Below are positions 1 to 13,545 of a stretch of DNA of 64,000 bases, one piece after another. The notes beneath the pieces are model-generated. The model did no database searches, was not told where the DNA came from, and saw only the letters and a list, made by a program, of their open reading frames with translations. The position numbers were made by a program, and so were the translations under genes. Origin of the DNA: Metridium senile. Lineage: Eukaryota; Cnidaria; Anthozoa; Actiniaria; Metridiidae. Within the stretch, counting starts at the first letter, position 1, and each line of letters begins with the position of its first letter. The DNA lies in the NCBI GenBank assembly GCA_949775045.1, contig OX459108.1, positions 2,369,631 to 2,433,630 of the forward strand, written 5' to 3'.

Positions 1-132
1 TGAGAAAATAAAAGAGAGATAAATGAAAACAAAACTAGAAACTGAGATGAAACAGTGGAAATGAAATGGAAGGAGTGAATATAGAAAACAGGAGGAAAGG
101 AAAAATACAATCCTATGAAAAGATGTACTTAC

Positions 133-186
133 CGCAGTTGCTATCAGCAAGACCACTGCCAGCAGAATCATCGAAAAACGTCCCAT
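133..186 (-). CDS. DM9 protein gene copy 0, exon 1 only (signal peptide)
   Basis: These 54 bases encode an 18-residue signal peptide, MGRFSMILLAVVLLIATA, and end in a consensus donor (GTAAGTAC on the minus strand). The exon matches exon 1 of copies A, B and D further right, which continue into DM9 exons. The rest of this gene must therefore lie left of the window, on the minus strand. The purine-rich start of intron 1 (positions 1-120) also matches the other copies. Whether the gene is intact cannot be judged here. Confidence 0.8.
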
Positions 187-811
187 GTCTCTAAACTGAT
201 AACCATTAAGGTAGAAGAGATTATTTTTAGTATAATGAAAAAAGAAGGATAACAGATATTCTTTCTAAAGAGAACGTCATGCACAGTTCAGGTTAAAGTA
301 ACAAAAACTAAGGTTTGTTTCTATTTTACCTACCAGTAACTTTGATGAACGGTGCTTCAATTTTACTGACCTTCTCCTGTTGGCTGAACGGTTGTTCAGA
401 ATGACAATCGTGTGCTGATGTCTGCCTGTTATATGCAGGTGTACTCTAGGGCTACGTGTGATTGATAATGGTTACGGCTTGTAAGTTAAACTATTTTGTT
501 ATTCCATTTCAACTATTGAATTATTCAGTATATCAGATCCAGAACTGCTTCTTTGTTTCTCGCCGAAAAACAACATTTACACAAAAAGACACATTATTAT
601 TGATATATCACGACACAAAATTTCAGGTTTGCGAAACTTTAAACTAAGTGTAAAGGAGCGTAATATATATAACAACGTTATTAATAAGTAGATTATACAT
701 ATCAAAAGGGTTATGTGTGAGAGAAACTTAATTCTCATCAAATAAAATATAAAAATATAAGCTGTATATAATTAATAATAAAAATGTATAAAAATGTATA
801 AAATGTATAAA
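187..811. other. 5' flank of DM9 copy 0, no gene seen
   Basis: No coding sequence is supported. The stretch is homologous to the 5' flank of copy D (58524 to about 59160), including the block starting CTCTAGGGCTACGTGTGATT at 445. That block also occurs inside every unit of the neighbouring array, so the array contains copied DM9 upstream DNA. A 61-residue ORF at 462-647 is AT-rich and recurs only as part of this repeat. Confidence 0.6.
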
Positions 812-1073
812 TGTCTTTGTTCTTTCTAAATATAAGCTATTTAGGCTATTCATTAGAGTGCAAATGGTACACATTCGACTGAACCATTTAATAGTTTGTA
901 TTTCAGAGATAAGCTGTTCGCATAAAATTGACCCAAATAATATTACAATCAGGCCAATATTAAAGACCTTATAGTTCATTAGTATAAATACAAAGGTGAT
1001 TATACAAAATCGCGCGCTCTGATTGGTTTGCTACAAAAACAATACCTCATTACAACTTTACTGTCTTTTATAG

Positions 1074-1219
1074 TAGAGTAGACGCACTAAATCCGTGAAA
1101 TATAATAAGTACTACATTAGCACTATTTCATAAAGAATCCTTTGTTTTCTATTGTTTTATTATCACTATTTAGTACTAAAAATTAGTATTTGTTTCACGG
1201 ATTAAGTGCGTCTACTCTA
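1074..1219. mobile_element. TA-flanked MITE, TAGAGTAGACGC family, copy 1
   Basis: A 146 bp element including the flanking TA dinucleotides. The terminal inverted repeats are about 25 bp, GAGTAGACGCACTAAATCCG at the left and its complement at the right. The unfilled target is visible at 21390-21391 in cassette A and 30769-30770 in cassette B, where TATAG-TA-ACTAATAG is uninterrupted. This proves insertion with a TA duplication, as for Tc1/mariner-type elements. It has no coding capacity. Confidence 0.9.
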
Positions 1220-1440
1220 ACTAATAGTCGCTAAATAAGAACAATTACACACTTACAATTAGATTTTGTTTCATGGTTCTAGTGCTTTCGCTCTATTTCA
1301 TAATGCTTGCCCAAGAGCTTTACACTGACAATTTAATGCTACGTAATGGAGCGTAAAGATGCATGGTGGGCATAAAGATGACGTAAAACGTCTTAAAGCC
1401 ACGTAAAGATAATCCTATAATCTTTTCATGAGTAAGTTAT

Positions 1441-3602
1441 AGTGAGAAACTATCACTCTAGGGTTGCGTGTGATTGATAATGGTTACGGCTTGTAAGTTA
1501 AACTATTTTGTTATTCCATTTCAACTATTGAATTATTCAGTAAATGAGATCCAGTCTTGCTTTTTTGTTTCCAAAATTCTCGCCGAAAAACAACAATTAG
1601 ACAAAAAGACACATTACTATTGATATATCACGGCACAAAATTTCAGATTTACGAAACTTTAAACTATGTGTAAAGGAGTGTAATTATAATATATATAACA
1701 ACGTTATTAATAAGTAATTTAATTAATTTAATTTCAGTTTATTTACACTACATATACACTATAATGTTACAAGAGATAATATAATTAAGTAAACAGATTA
1801 TAGTTACAATCTTTGTAAACAGTTATTGAGTGAAAGTGTAGGGCAATTAAAGTAGCTCAGGCTTTCTAGTTAACCACCCTCCTAAATAATCTATTATATT
1901 AAAATCGTTGTGTGTCCCTACTCGCAATGTGATTGGTTGAGAATCATCACGCATGCGCAGTTTAGTTAATGGCAAGGACAAAATCATTGACAAAAATCTG
2001 CGAAGAAATGGGTAGACAGCGAAAACCATTCAAAATTGAATTAAAAGCAATTACAATATGTGTATTTAACTCAGAATCATACCATAAAACTATGTAATAA
2101 CTTATGGCTAAATGGTGTTTGTAATAAAGGAATATTTTCCAGGTTAATTAGTCGTCGACTTCACTTCAAATTTGATGCATTTTCTACTAAAAATACACAC
2201 ATGCAGTAAGGCACGCGCCTCGCCGAGAAATGCGTTTTTTAAAACACCATTTCGTAAAACAACAATATTTTTGCGAAAACAAGCTTAACTACAGTTTCAG
2301 GTAAACTGTTCCATTTGTCTATATGCCTGTGCCAAAAAGAGTATTTCATAATGGTTGCCCAAAAGCTTTACACTAACAATTTAATGCTACGTCATGGAGG
2401 GTACAGATGGTGGGCATAAAGATGACGTAAAACGTCTTAAAGCCACATAAAGATAATCTTATAATCTTTTCATGAGTTAGTTATAGTGAGAAACTATCAC
2501 TTATATTATTGTAAAATAACAATTACAATCGATTTTGTTAACTTTCAATTCAATATATTATTAAATATAAGGCCTCGTCTACACGAATCCAATCCGGCTG
2601 AAACCGCATAGAAATATTTGCGTCCACACGAATTCGCGTATCCGGAGGATTCAAGTAAAAGTATGCGGTTTCGGTGACCGGAATCAATGGATTCGTGTGG
2701 ACGAAAGGCCGCTTCGCATCAAAAAGTATGCGGTTTCAAAAGTATCCGGATCCGTGTAGACGGGGTCTAAGAGTGAATGGTGTGATCCCAGGTGTAATTG
2801 ATGTACGGATGAGGCATGATCGTCTACGTTGGTGTAGTCTTGAGAAAGACTGATGGTTTTGATGTCTGACGTCTTGACAACCTGAGCGGAAGCCAACTTC
2901 AGAATAAAGAAAACGAAAAGACAGTGATAGTATTTATATGTCTGGTCCAGTCGGCAATGTTGTCAGTGCGTGGATGCATGAGCGGGTAAGTCATTGTATT
3001 AGCGGAATCTATTGTAAGAACAACAACAGCTGAGCGTAAAGCTTTGTAAGATAACCGCTTACGTCGCATTACGATCGAGCGTAAAGTTGATGTAATAATG
3101 AACTTTACATTAAGTAAAGGAGCGTAAAGTTTCTTAAAGATAAGCTTTACTGTAGCATTACGACGACGTTAGTATGTTAATATAAAATATAAGCTGTATA
3201 TAATTAATATTAAAAATGTATAAAAATTGATAAAATTTATAAAAATTGTTCAGAGTTAATATATGTTTAAACGTATAAGATTTCCTTAAGGCCTTTCTTA
3301 AAGGAATAAAGTTTATCAAGCTTAACTACAGTTTTAGGTAAACTGTTCCATTTGTCTACATGCTTGTGCCAAAGAGTTTTTCACATAATTCTTGTCCAAG
3401 AGCTTTACACTATCCATTTAATGCTACGTAATGGAAGGTAAAGATGGTGGGCATAAAGATGACGTAAAACGTCTTAAAGCCACGTAAAGATAATCTTTAC
3501 GCTCTTGCATAAAGACAACGTAAAGCTAACGTAATGCTTATCTTTACGACGTCTTAAAGCCAACGTAAAGATAATCCTATAATCTTTTTAAGAGTAAGTT
3601 AT
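1441..3602. repeat. Array unit 1 (short variant)
   Basis: This unit is 2162 bp long. It lacks the second Harbinger-like MITE; its empty site is TAA at 3047-3049. It also lacks the TAAGGTTG MITE segment of the later units. Instead, 3181-3590 carries AT-rich sequence also found at 59090-59390 upstream of DM9 copy D. Confidence 0.8.
2571..2767. mobile_element. Harbinger-like MITE (197 bp), locus 1, unit 1
   Basis: Begins GGCCTCGTCTACACGAATCC and ends with the imperfect complement, flanked on both sides by TAA (2568-2570 and 2768-2770). It has the same length and sequence as the copy at 26795, where TTA duplication is proven by an empty site. A 3 bp TWA duplication and GG ends fit PIF/Harbinger. 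The 70-codon ORF that starts inside it is a by-product. Confidence 0.85.
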
Positions 3603-4731
3603 AGTGAGAAACTATCACTCTAGGGCTACGTGTGATTGATAATGGTTACGGCTTGTAAGTTAAACTATTTTGTTATTCCATTTCAACTATTGAATTAATC
3701 AGTAAATTAGATCCAGCATTGCTTCTTTGTTTCCAAAATTCTCGCCGAAAAACAACAATTAGACAAAAAGACACATTACTATCGATATATCACGGCACAA
3801 AATTTCAGATTTACGAAACTTTAAACTATGTGTAAAGGAGTGTAATTATAATATACATAACAACGTTATTAATAAGTAATTTAATTAATTTGATTTCAGT
3901 TTATTTACACTACATATACACTATAATGTTACAAGAGATAATATAATTAAGTAAACAGATTATAGTTACAATCTTTATAAACAGTTATTGAGTGAAAGTG
4001 TAGGGCAGTTAAAGTAGCTCAGGCTTTCTAGTTAACCACCCTCCTAAATAATCTATTATATTAAAATCGTTGTGTGTCCCTACTCGCAATGTGATTGGTT
4101 GAGAATCATCACGCATGCGCAGTTTAGTTAATGGCAAGGACAAAATCATTGACAAAAATCTGCGAAGAAATGGGTAGACAGCGAAAACCATTCAAAATTG
4201 AATTAAAAGCAATTACAATATGTGTATTTAACTCAGAATCATACCATAAAACTATGTAATAACTTATGGCTAAATGGTGTTTGTAATAAAGGAATATTTT
4301 CCAGGTTTATTAGTCGTCGACTTCACTTCAAATTTGATGCATTTTCTACTAAAAATACACACATGCAGTAAGGCACGCGTCTCGCCGAGAAATGCGTTTT
4401 TTAAAACACCAGTTCGTAAAACAACAATATTTTTGCGAAAACAAGCTTAACTACAGTTTCAGGTAAACTGTTCCATTTGTCTATATGCCTGTGCCAAAAA
4501 GAGTATTTCATAATGGTTGCCCAAAAGCTTTACACTAACAATTTAATGCTACGTCATGGAGGGTACAGATGGTGGGCATAAAGATGACGTAAAACGTCTT
4601 AAAGCCACATAAAGATAATCTTATAATCTTTTCATGAGTTATAGTGAGAAACTATCACTTATATTATTGTAAAATAACAATTACAATCGATTTTGTAAAC
4701 TTTCAATTCAATATATAATTAACTATCGCTA

Positions 4732-4928
4732 GGCCTCGTCTACACGAATCCGATCCGGCTGAAACCGCATAGAAATATTTGCGTCCACACGAATTCGCGT
4801 ATCCGGAGGATTCAAGTAAAAGTATGCGGTTTCGGTGACCGGAATCAATGGATTCGTGTGGACGATAGGCCGATTCGCATCAAAAAGTATGCGGTTTCAA
4901 AAGTATCCGGATCCGTGTAGACGGGGTC
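4732..4928. mobile_element. Harbinger-like MITE, locus 1, unit 2
   Basis: 197 bp copy at the same place in the array unit. The left flank reads CTA and the right TAA, so one side of the duplication has mutated. Confidence 0.8.
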
Positions 4929-5227
4929 TAAGAGTGAATGGTGTGATCCCAGGTGTAATTGATGTACGGATGAGGCATGATCGTCTACGTTGGTGTAGTC
5001 TTGAGAAAGACTGATGGTTTTGATGTCTGACGTCTTGACAACCTGAGCGGAAGCCAACTTCAGAATAAAGAAAACTAAAAGACAGTGATAGTATTTATAT
5101 GTCTGGTTCAGTCGGTAATGTTGTTGTCAGTGCGTGGATGGGGGTAAGTCATTGTATTAGCGGAATGCTTGAAGTCATTAATGAGTCTATTGTAAGAACA
5201 ACAACAGCTGAGCGTAAAGCTTTGTAA

Positions 5228-5424
5228 GACCTCGTCTACACGAATCTGATCCGGCTGAAACCGCATAGAAATATTTGCGTCCACACGAATCTGCGTATCC
5301 GGAGGATTCAAGTAAAAGTATGCGGTTTCGGTGACCGGATTCACTGGATTCGTGTGGACGATAGGCCGATTCGCATCAAAAAGTATGCGGTTTCAAAAGT
5401 ATCCGGATCCGTGTAAACAGGGTC
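5228..5424. mobile_element. Harbinger-like MITE, locus 2, unit 2
   Basis: A second 197 bp copy about 300 bp beyond the first, flanked by TAA at 5225-5227 and 5425-5427. The matching empty sites in units 1 (3047-3049) and 5 (15535-15537) read CTTTG-TAA-GATAACCG, which proves insertion with a TAA duplication. Confidence 0.9.
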
Positions 5425-5708
5425 TAAGATAACCGCTTACGTCGCATTACGATCGAGCGTAAAGATGATGTAATGATGAACTTTACATTAAGTAAAGGAG
5501 CGTAAAGTTTATTAAAGGTAAGCTTTACTGTAGCATTACGACGACGTTAGTATGATAGTGGTCATTTGCCAGTTTGGCTTGTAAGTCTGAATGGTTTTTC
5601 CACACTGGTCCTAGATATCTCCGAATGGTCCTTACAAAAATTGCCGGCTCACCACACGAAGCCCGATTCTAGTAGTTTCGCTCGCTAGTTTTGCTAGTTC
5701 GATATAAG

Positions 5709-5889
5709 TAAGGTTGTCATACAAAATAGAACATTTGTGACTTAGTGCGTAAGGAATTAATTAATAGACAAAAGAGAGAGAGTTCAGCTTGAGTGATCTT
5801 CTTTTGTCTTCTAATCAATTCCTATCGTACTAAATCACAAATGTTCTATTTTCTTTATAACAAATGTATATTTTTGTATGACAACCTTA
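5709..5889. mobile_element. TAAGGTTG-type MITE, unit 2
   Basis: A 181 bp imperfect palindrome running from TAAGGTTGTCATACAAA to its exact complement. The interior is also self-complementary, for example AGACAAAAGAG against CTTCTTTTGTCT. It begins and ends in TA. It has no coding capacity, but a transcript would fold into one long hairpin. Confidence 0.8.
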
Positions 5890-6653
5890 CTGCAAGTAAG
5901 TGTATGTGTGTATTTAAGGAAGCATCAGCCACCAAGTTCCCCTATAGAAACTGAAATAATGTAGCAGCTCTAAATTCATAAAACTTAAAGAAAAAGTCTG
6001 CAAAAAATATAATTAATAGCGGGCAAAGGAAAATCACTCTAGTGCTGGCCTAAATAATCAATAAACTAGAGTGAATTCACAAAATCTGTGAAAGAAGAAT
6101 CTAACAGTCATTACTCTCAACCTGCTGTTTTCTTTTGTTTATCAACTATTCAATGTAATATTCAAATTTATCGAATAAACCTTACTTGAAAATGACGTCA
6201 GCGACATGATGAAACGTTGTCCAAAAGCCACTCTTTTGAAAATATTAACTAGTACACAAACAAAATAGTCATTTGTCTTGCATGGATAAAAGGAGAATCA
6301 CTTTAAACCCATGAAACAAGACAGGAGCGGAACAGGGATTAAAATATCCTTCCTCCCAAATTGTATACCATTCTTCTCCCTCCTCCCTGATTGTCTTTGT
6401 TCTTTCTAAATATAAGCTATTTAGGCTATTCATTAGAGTGCAAATGGTACACATTCGACTGAACCATTTAATAGTTTGTATTTCAGAGATAAGCTGTTCG
6501 CATAAAATTGACCCAAATAATATTACAATCAGGCCAATATTAAAGACCTTATAGTTCATTAGTATAAATACAAAGGTGATTATACAAAATCGCGCGCTCT
6601 GATTGGTTTGCTACAAAAACAATACCTCATTACAACTTTACTGTCTTTTATAG

Positions 6654-6799
6654 TAGAGTAGACGCACTAAATCCGTGAAATATAATAAGTACTACATTAG
6701 CACTATTTCATAAAGAATCCTTTGTTTTCTATTGTTTTATTATCACTATTTAGTACTAAAAATTAGTATTTGTTTCACGGATTAAGTGCGTCTACTCTA
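6654..6799. mobile_element. TAGAGTAGACGC MITE, copy 2
   Basis: Same element as 1074-1219, carried in array unit 2 and multiplied with the unit rather than by transposition. Confidence 0.85.
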
Positions 6800-8153
6800 A
6801 CTAATAGTCGCTAAATAAGAACAATTACACACTTACAATTAGATTTTGTTTCATGGTTCTAGTGCTTTCGCTCTATTTCATAATGCTTGCCCAAGAGCTT
6901 TACACTGACAATTTAATGCTACGTAATGGAGCGTAAAGATGCATGGTGGGCATAAAGATGACGTAAAACGTCTTAAAGCCACGTAAAGATAATCCTATAA
7001 TCTTTTCATGAGTAAGTTATAGTGAGAAACTATCACTCTAGGGTTGCGTGTGATTGATAATGGTTACGGCTTGTAAGTTAAACTATTTTGTTATTCCATT
7101 TCAACTATTGAATTATTCAGTAAATGAGATCCAGTCTTGCTTTTTTGTTTCCAAAATTCTCGCCGAAAAACAACAATTAGACAAAAAGACACATTACTAT
7201 TGATATATCACGGCACAAAATTTCAGATTTACGAAACTTTAAACTATGTGTAAAGGAGTGTAATTATAATATATATAACAACGTTATTAATAAGTAATTT
7301 AATTAATTTAATTTCAGTTTATTTACACTACATATACACTATAATGTTACAAGAGATAATATAATTAAGTAAACAGATTATAGTTACAATCTTTGTAAAC
7401 AGTTATTGAGTGAAAGTGTAGGGCAATTAAAGTAGCTCAGGCTTTCTAGTTAACCACCCTCCTAAATAATCTATTATATTAAAATCGTTGTGTGTCCCTA
7501 CTCGCAATGTGATTGGTTGAGAATCATCACGCATGCGCAGTTTAGTTAATGGCAAGGACAAAATCATTGACAAAAATCTGCGAAGAAATGGGTAGACAGC
7601 GAAAACCATTCAAAATTGAATTAAAAGCAATTACAATATGTGTATTTAACTCAGAATCATACCATAAAACTATGTAATAACTTATGGCTAAATGGTGTTT
7701 GTAATAAAGGAATATTTTCCAGGTTAATTAGTCGTCGACTTCACTTCAAATTTGATGCATTTTCTACTAAAAATACACACATGCAGTAAGGCACGCGCCT
7801 CGCCGAGAAATGCGTTTTTTAAAACACCATTTCGTAAAACAACAATATTTTTGCGAAAACAAGCTTAACTACAGTTTCAGGTAAACTGTTCCATTTGTCT
7901 ATATGCCTGTGCCAAAAAGAGTATTTCATAATGGTTGCCCAAAAGCTTTACACTAACAATTTAATGCTACGTCATGGAGGGTACAGATGGTGGGCATAAA
8001 GATGACGTAAAACGTCTTAAAGCCACATAAAGATAATCTTATAATCTTTTCATGAGTTAGTTATAGTGAGAAACTATCACTTATATTATTGTAAAATAAC
8101 AATTACAATCGATTTTGTAAACTTTCAATTCAATATATAATTAACTATCGCTA

Positions 8154-8350
8154 GGCCTCGTCTACACGAATCCGATCCGGCTGAAACCGCATAGAAATAT
8201 TTGCGTCCACACGAATTCGCGTATCCGGAGGATTCAAGTAAAAGTATGCGGTTTCGGTGACCGGAATCAATGGATTCGTGTGGACGATAGGCCGATTCGC
8301 ATCAAAAAGTATGCGGTTTCAAAAGTATCCGGATCCGTGTAGACGGGGTC
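8154..8350. mobile_element. Harbinger-like MITE, locus 1, unit 3
   Basis: Same 197 bp element as 4732-4928, multiplied with the unit. Confidence 0.8.
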
Positions 8351-8649
8351 TAAGAGTGAATGGTGTGATCCCAGGTGTAATTGATGTACGGATGAGGCAT
8401 GATCGTCTACGTTGGTGTAGTCTTGAGAAAGACTGATGGTTTTGATGTCTGACGTCTTGACAACCTGAGCGGAAGCCAACTTCAGAATAAAGAAAACTAA
8501 AAGACAGTGATAGTATTTATATGTCTGGTTCAGTCGGTAATGTTGTTGTCAGTGCGTGGATGGGGGTAAGTCATTGTATTAGCGGAATGCTTGAAGTCAT
8601 TAATGAGTCTATTGTAAGAACAACAACAGCTGAGCGTAAAGCTTTGTAA

Positions 8650-8846
8650 GACCTCGTCTACACGAATCTGATCCGGCTGAAACCGCATAGAAATATTTGC
8701 GTCCACACGAATCTGCGTATCCGGAGGATTCAAGTAAAAGTATGCGGTTTCGGTGACCGGATTCACTGGATTCGTGTGGACGATAGGCCGATTCGCATCA
8801 AAAAGTATGCGGTTTCAAAAGTATCCGGATCCGTGTAAACAGGGTC
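8650..8846. mobile_element. Harbinger-like MITE, locus 2, unit 3
   Basis: Same 197 bp element as 5228-5424, with TAA on both sides. Confidence 0.85.
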
Positions 8847-9130
8847 TAAGATAACCGCTTACGTCGCATTACGATCGAGCGTAAAGATGATGTAATGATG
8901 AACTTTACATTAAGTAAAGGAGCGTAAAGTTTATTAAAGGTAAGCTTTACTGTAGCATTACGACGACGTTAGTATGATAGTGGTCATTTGCCAGTTTGGC
9001 TTGTAAGTCTGAATGGTTTTTCCACACTGGTCCTAGATATCTCCGAATGGTCCTTACAAAAATTGCCGGCTCACCACACGAAGCCCGATTCTAGTAGTTT
9101 CGCTCGCTAGTTTTGCTAGTTCGATATAAG

Positions 9131-9334
9131 TAAGGTTGTCATACAAAATAGAACATTTGTCACATAGAAAATAGAACATTTGTGACTTAGTGCGTAAGGA
9201 ATTAATTAATAGACAAAAGAGAGAGAGTTCAGCTTGAGTGATCTTCTTTTGTCTTCTAATCAATTCCTATCGTACTAAATCACAAATGTTCTATTTTCTT
9301 TATAACAAATGTATATTTTTGTATGACAACCTTA
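9131..9334. mobile_element. TAAGGTTG-type MITE, unit 3
   Basis: 204 bp copy with an extra 23 bp direct duplication containing AGAACATTTGT near its left end. Confidence 0.8.
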
Positions 9335-10098
9335 CTGCAAGTAAGTGTATGTGTGTATTTAAGGAAGCATCAGCCACCAAGTTCCCCTATAGAAACTGAA
9401 ATAATGTAGCAGCTCTAAATTCATAAAACTTAAAGAAAAAGTCTGCAAAAAATATAATTAATAGCGGGCAAAGGAAAATCACTCTAGTGCTGGCCTAAAT
9501 AATCAATAAACTAGAGTGAATTCACAAAATCTGTGAAAGAAGAATCTAACAGTCATTACTCTCAACCTGCTGTTTTCTTTTGTTTATCAACTATTCAATG
9601 TAATATTCAAATTTATCGAATAAACCTTACTTGAAAATGACGTCAGCGACATGATGAAACGTTGTCCAAAAGCCACTCTTTTGAAAATATTAACTAGTAC
9701 ACAAACAAAATAGTCATTTGTCTTGCATGGATAAAAGGAGAATCACTTTAAACCCATGAAACAAGACAGGAGCGGAACAGGGATTAAAATATCCTTCCTC
9801 CCAAATTGTATACCATTCTTCTCCCTCCTCCCTGATTGTCTTTGTTCTTTCTAAATATAAGCTATTTAGGCTATTCATTAGAGTGCAAATGGTACACATT
9901 CGACTGAACCATTTAATAGTTTGTATTTCAGAGATAAGCTGTTCGCATAAAATTGACCCAAATAATATTACAATCAGGCCAATATTAAAGACCTTATAGT
10001 TCATTAGTATAAATACAAAGGTGATTATACAAAATCGCGCGCTCTGATTGGTTTGCTACAAAAACAATACCTCATTACAACTTTACTGTCTTTTATAG

Positions 10099-10244
10099 TA
10101 GAGTAGACGCACTAAATCCGTGAAATATAATAAGTACTACATTAGCACTATTTCATAAAGAATCCTTTGTTTTCTATTGTTTTATTATCACTATTTAGTA
10201 CTAAAAATTAGTATTTGTTTCACGGATTAAGTGCGTCTACTCTA
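10099..10244. mobile_element. TAGAGTAGACGC MITE, copy 3
   Basis: Same element in array unit 3, at an offset of 3445 bp from copy 2. Confidence 0.85.
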
Positions 10245-11598
10245 ACTAATAGTCGCTAAATAAGAACAATTACACACTTACAATTAGATTTTGTTTCATG
10301 GTTCTAGTGCTTTCGCTCTATTTCATAATGCTTGCCCAAGAGCTTTACACTGACAATTTAATGCTACGTAATGGAGCGTAAAGATGCATGGTGGGCATAA
10401 AGATGACGTAAAACGTCTTAAAGCCACGTAAAGATAATCCTATAATCTTTTCATGAGTAAGTTATAGTGAGAAACTATCACTCTAGGGTTGCGTGTGATT
10501 GATAATGGTTACGGCTTGTAAGTTAAACTATTTTGTTATTCCATTTCAACTATTGAATTATTCAGTAAATGAGATCCAGTCTTGCTTTTTTGTTTCCAAA
10601 ATTCTCGCCGAAAAACAACAATTAGACAAAAAGACACATTACTATTGATATATCACGGCACAAAATTTCAGATTTACGAAACTTTAAACTATGTGTAAAG
10701 GAGTGTAATTATAATATATATAACAACGTTATTAATAAGTAATTTAATTAATTTAATTTCAGTTTATTTACACTACATATACACTATAATGTTACAAGAG
10801 ATAATATAATTAAGTAAACAGATTATAGTTACAATCTTTGTAAACAGTTATTGAGTGAAAGTGTAGGGCAATTAAAGTAGCTCAGGCTTTCTAGTTAACC
10901 ACCCTCCTAAATAATCTATTATATTAAAATCGTTGTGTGTCCCTACTCGCAATGTGATTGGTTGAGAATCATCACGCATGCGCAGTTTAGTTAATGGCAA
11001 GGACAAAATCATTGACAAAAATCTGCGAAGAAATGGGTAGACAGCGAAAACCATTCAAAATTGAATTAAAAGCAATTACAATATGTGTATTTAACTCAGA
11101 ATCATACCATAAAACTATGTAATAACTTATGGCTAAATGGTGTTTGTAATAAAGGAATATTTTCCAGGTTAATTAGTCGTCGACTTCACTTCAAATTTGA
11201 TGCATTTTCTACTAAAAATACACACATGCAGTAAGGCACGCGCCTCGCCGAGAAATGCGTTTTTTAAAACACCATTTCGTAAAACAACAATATTTTTGCG
11301 AAAACAAGCTTAACTACAGTTTCAGGTAAACTGTTCCATTTGTCTATATGCCTGTGCCAAAAAGAGTATTTCATAATGGTTGCCCAAAAGCTTTACACTA
11401 ACAATTTAATGCTACGTCATGGAGGGTACAGATGGTGGGCATAAAGATGACGTAAAACGTCTTAAAGCCACATAAAGATAATCTTATAATCTTTTCATGA
11501 GTTAGTTATAGTGAGAAACTATCACTTATATTATTGTAAAATAACAATTACAATCGATTTTGTAAACTTTCAATTCAATATATAATTAACTATCGCTA

Positions 11599-11795
11599 GG
11601 CCTCGTCTACACGAATCCGATCCGGCTGAAACCGCATAGAAATATTTGCGTCCACACGAATTCGCGTATCCGGAGGATTCAAGTAAAAGTATGCGGTTTC
11701 GGTGACCGGAATCAATGGATTCGTGTGGACGATAGGCCGATTCGCATCAAAAAGTATGCGGTTTCAAAAGTATCCGGATCCGTGTAGACGGGGTC
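11599..11795. mobile_element. Harbinger-like MITE, locus 1, unit 4
   Basis: Same 197 bp element as at 8154, in the next unit. Confidence 0.8.
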
Positions 11796-12094
11796 TAAGA
11801 GTGAATGGTGTGATCCCAGGTGTAATTGATGTACGGATGAGGCATGATCGTCTACGTTGGTGTAGTCTTGAGAAAGACTGATGGTTTTGATGTCTGACGT
11901 CTTGACAACCTGAGCGGAAGCCAACTTCAGAATAAAGAAAACTAAAAGACAGTGATAGTATTTATATGTCTGGTTCAGTCGGTAATGTTGTTGTCAGTGC
12001 GTGGATGGGGGTAAGTCATTGTATTAGCGGAATGCTTGAAGTCATTAATGAGTCTATTGTAAGAACAACAACAGCTGAGCGTAAAGCTTTGTAA

Positions 12095-12291
12095 GACCTC
12101 GTCTACACGAATCTGATCCGGCTGAAACCGCATAGAAATATTTGCGTCCACACGAATCTGCGTATCCGGAGGATTCAAGTAAAAGTATGCGGTTTCGGTG
12201 ACCGGATTCACTGGATTCGTGTGGACGATAGGCCGATTCGCATCAAAAAGTATGCGGTTTCAAAAGTATCCGGATCCGTGTAAACAGGGTC
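12095..12291. mobile_element. Harbinger-like MITE, locus 2, unit 4
   Basis: Same 197 bp element as at 8650, with TAA on both sides. Confidence 0.85.
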
Positions 12292-12579
12292 TAAGATAAC
12301 CGCTTACGTCGCATTTCGATCGAGCGTAAAGATGATGTAATGATGAACTTTACATTAAGTAAAGGAGCGTACGTAAAGTTTATTAAAGGTAAGCTTTACT
12401 GTAGCATTACGACGACGTTAGTATGATAGTGGTCATTTGCCAGTTTGGCTTGTAAGTCTGAATGGTTTTTCCACACTGGTCCTAGATATCTCCGAATGGT
12501 CCTTACAAAAATTGCCGGCTCACCACACGAAGCCCGATTCTAGTAGTTTCGCTCGCTAGTTTTGCTAGTTCGATATAAG

Positions 12580-12781
12580 TAAGGTTGTCATACAAAATAG
12601 AACATTTGTCACATAGAAAATAGAACATTTGTGACTTAGTGCGTAAGGAATTAATTAATAGACAAAAGAGAGAGTTCAGCTTGAGTGATCTTCTTTTGTC
12701 TTCTAATCAATTCCTATCGTACTAAATCACAAATGTTCTATTTTCTTTATAACAAATGTATATTTTTGTATGACAACCTTA
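12580..12781. mobile_element. TAAGGTTG-type MITE, unit 4
   Basis: 202 bp copy like that at 9131, with a GA run two bases shorter. Confidence 0.8.
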
Positions 12782-13545
12782 CTGCAAGTAAGTGTATGTG
12801 TGTATTTAAGGAAGCATCAGCCACCAAGTTCCCCTATAGAAACTGAAATAATGTAGCAGCTCTAAATTCATAAAACTTAAAGAAAAAGTCTGCAAAAAAT
12901 ATAATTAATAGCGGGCAAAGGAAAATCACTCTAGTGCTGGCCTAAATAATCAATAAACTAGAGTGAATTCACAAAATCTGTGAAAGAAGAATCTAACAGT
13001 CATTACTCTCAACCTGCTGTTTTCTTTTGTTTATCAACTATTCAATGTAATATTCAAATTTATCGAATAAACCTTACTTGAAAATGACGTCAGCGACATG
13101 ATGAAACGTTGTCCAAAAGCCACTCTTTTGAAAATATTAACTAGTACACAAACAAAATAGTCATTTGTCTTGCATGGATAAAAGGAGAATCACTTTAAAC
13201 CCATGAAACAAGACAGGAGCGGAACAGGGATTAAAATATCCTTCCTCCCAAATTGTATACCATTCTTCTCCCTCCTCCCTGATTGTCTTTGTTCTTTCTA
13301 AATATAAGCTATTTAGGCTATTCATTAGAGTGCAAATGGTACACATTCGACTGAACCATTTAATAGTTTGTATTTCAGAGATAAGCTGTTCGCATAAAAT
13401 TGACCCAAATAATATTACAATCAGGCCAATATTAAAGACCTTATAGTTCATTAGTATAAATACAAAGGTGATTATACAAAATCGCGCGCTCTGATTGGTT
13501 TGCTACAAAAACAATACCTCATTACAACTTTACTGTCTTTTATAG

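Larger units (their letters stand above)
3603..7020. repeat. Array unit 2
   Basis: Full-type unit of 3418 bp. It carries two Harbinger-like MITEs, one TAAGGTTG-type MITE (the short form without the 23 bp duplication) and one TAGAGTAG-type MITE. Confidence 0.85.
7021..10465. repeat. Array unit 3
   Basis: Full-type unit of 3445 bp with the same MITE content as unit 2. The TAAGGTTG MITE here has an extra 23 bp internal duplication (around 9160-9183). Confidence 0.85.

Noticed and set aside
1847..2029. 60-codon minus ORF in each array unit
   Set aside because: Lies in a dispersed repeat also present in reverse and diverged form at 50005-50255, where the frame is not conserved.
6269..6559. 96-codon minus ORF with a signal-peptide-like start, repeated in each array unit
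   Set aside because: It recurs only because the unit is duplicated, is truncated differently at 728-979, and has no splice or domain support. The hydrophobic start is not enough.
8267..8766. 70- and 78-codon minus ORFs
   Set aside because: They start within or span the 197 bp Harbinger-like MITEs.
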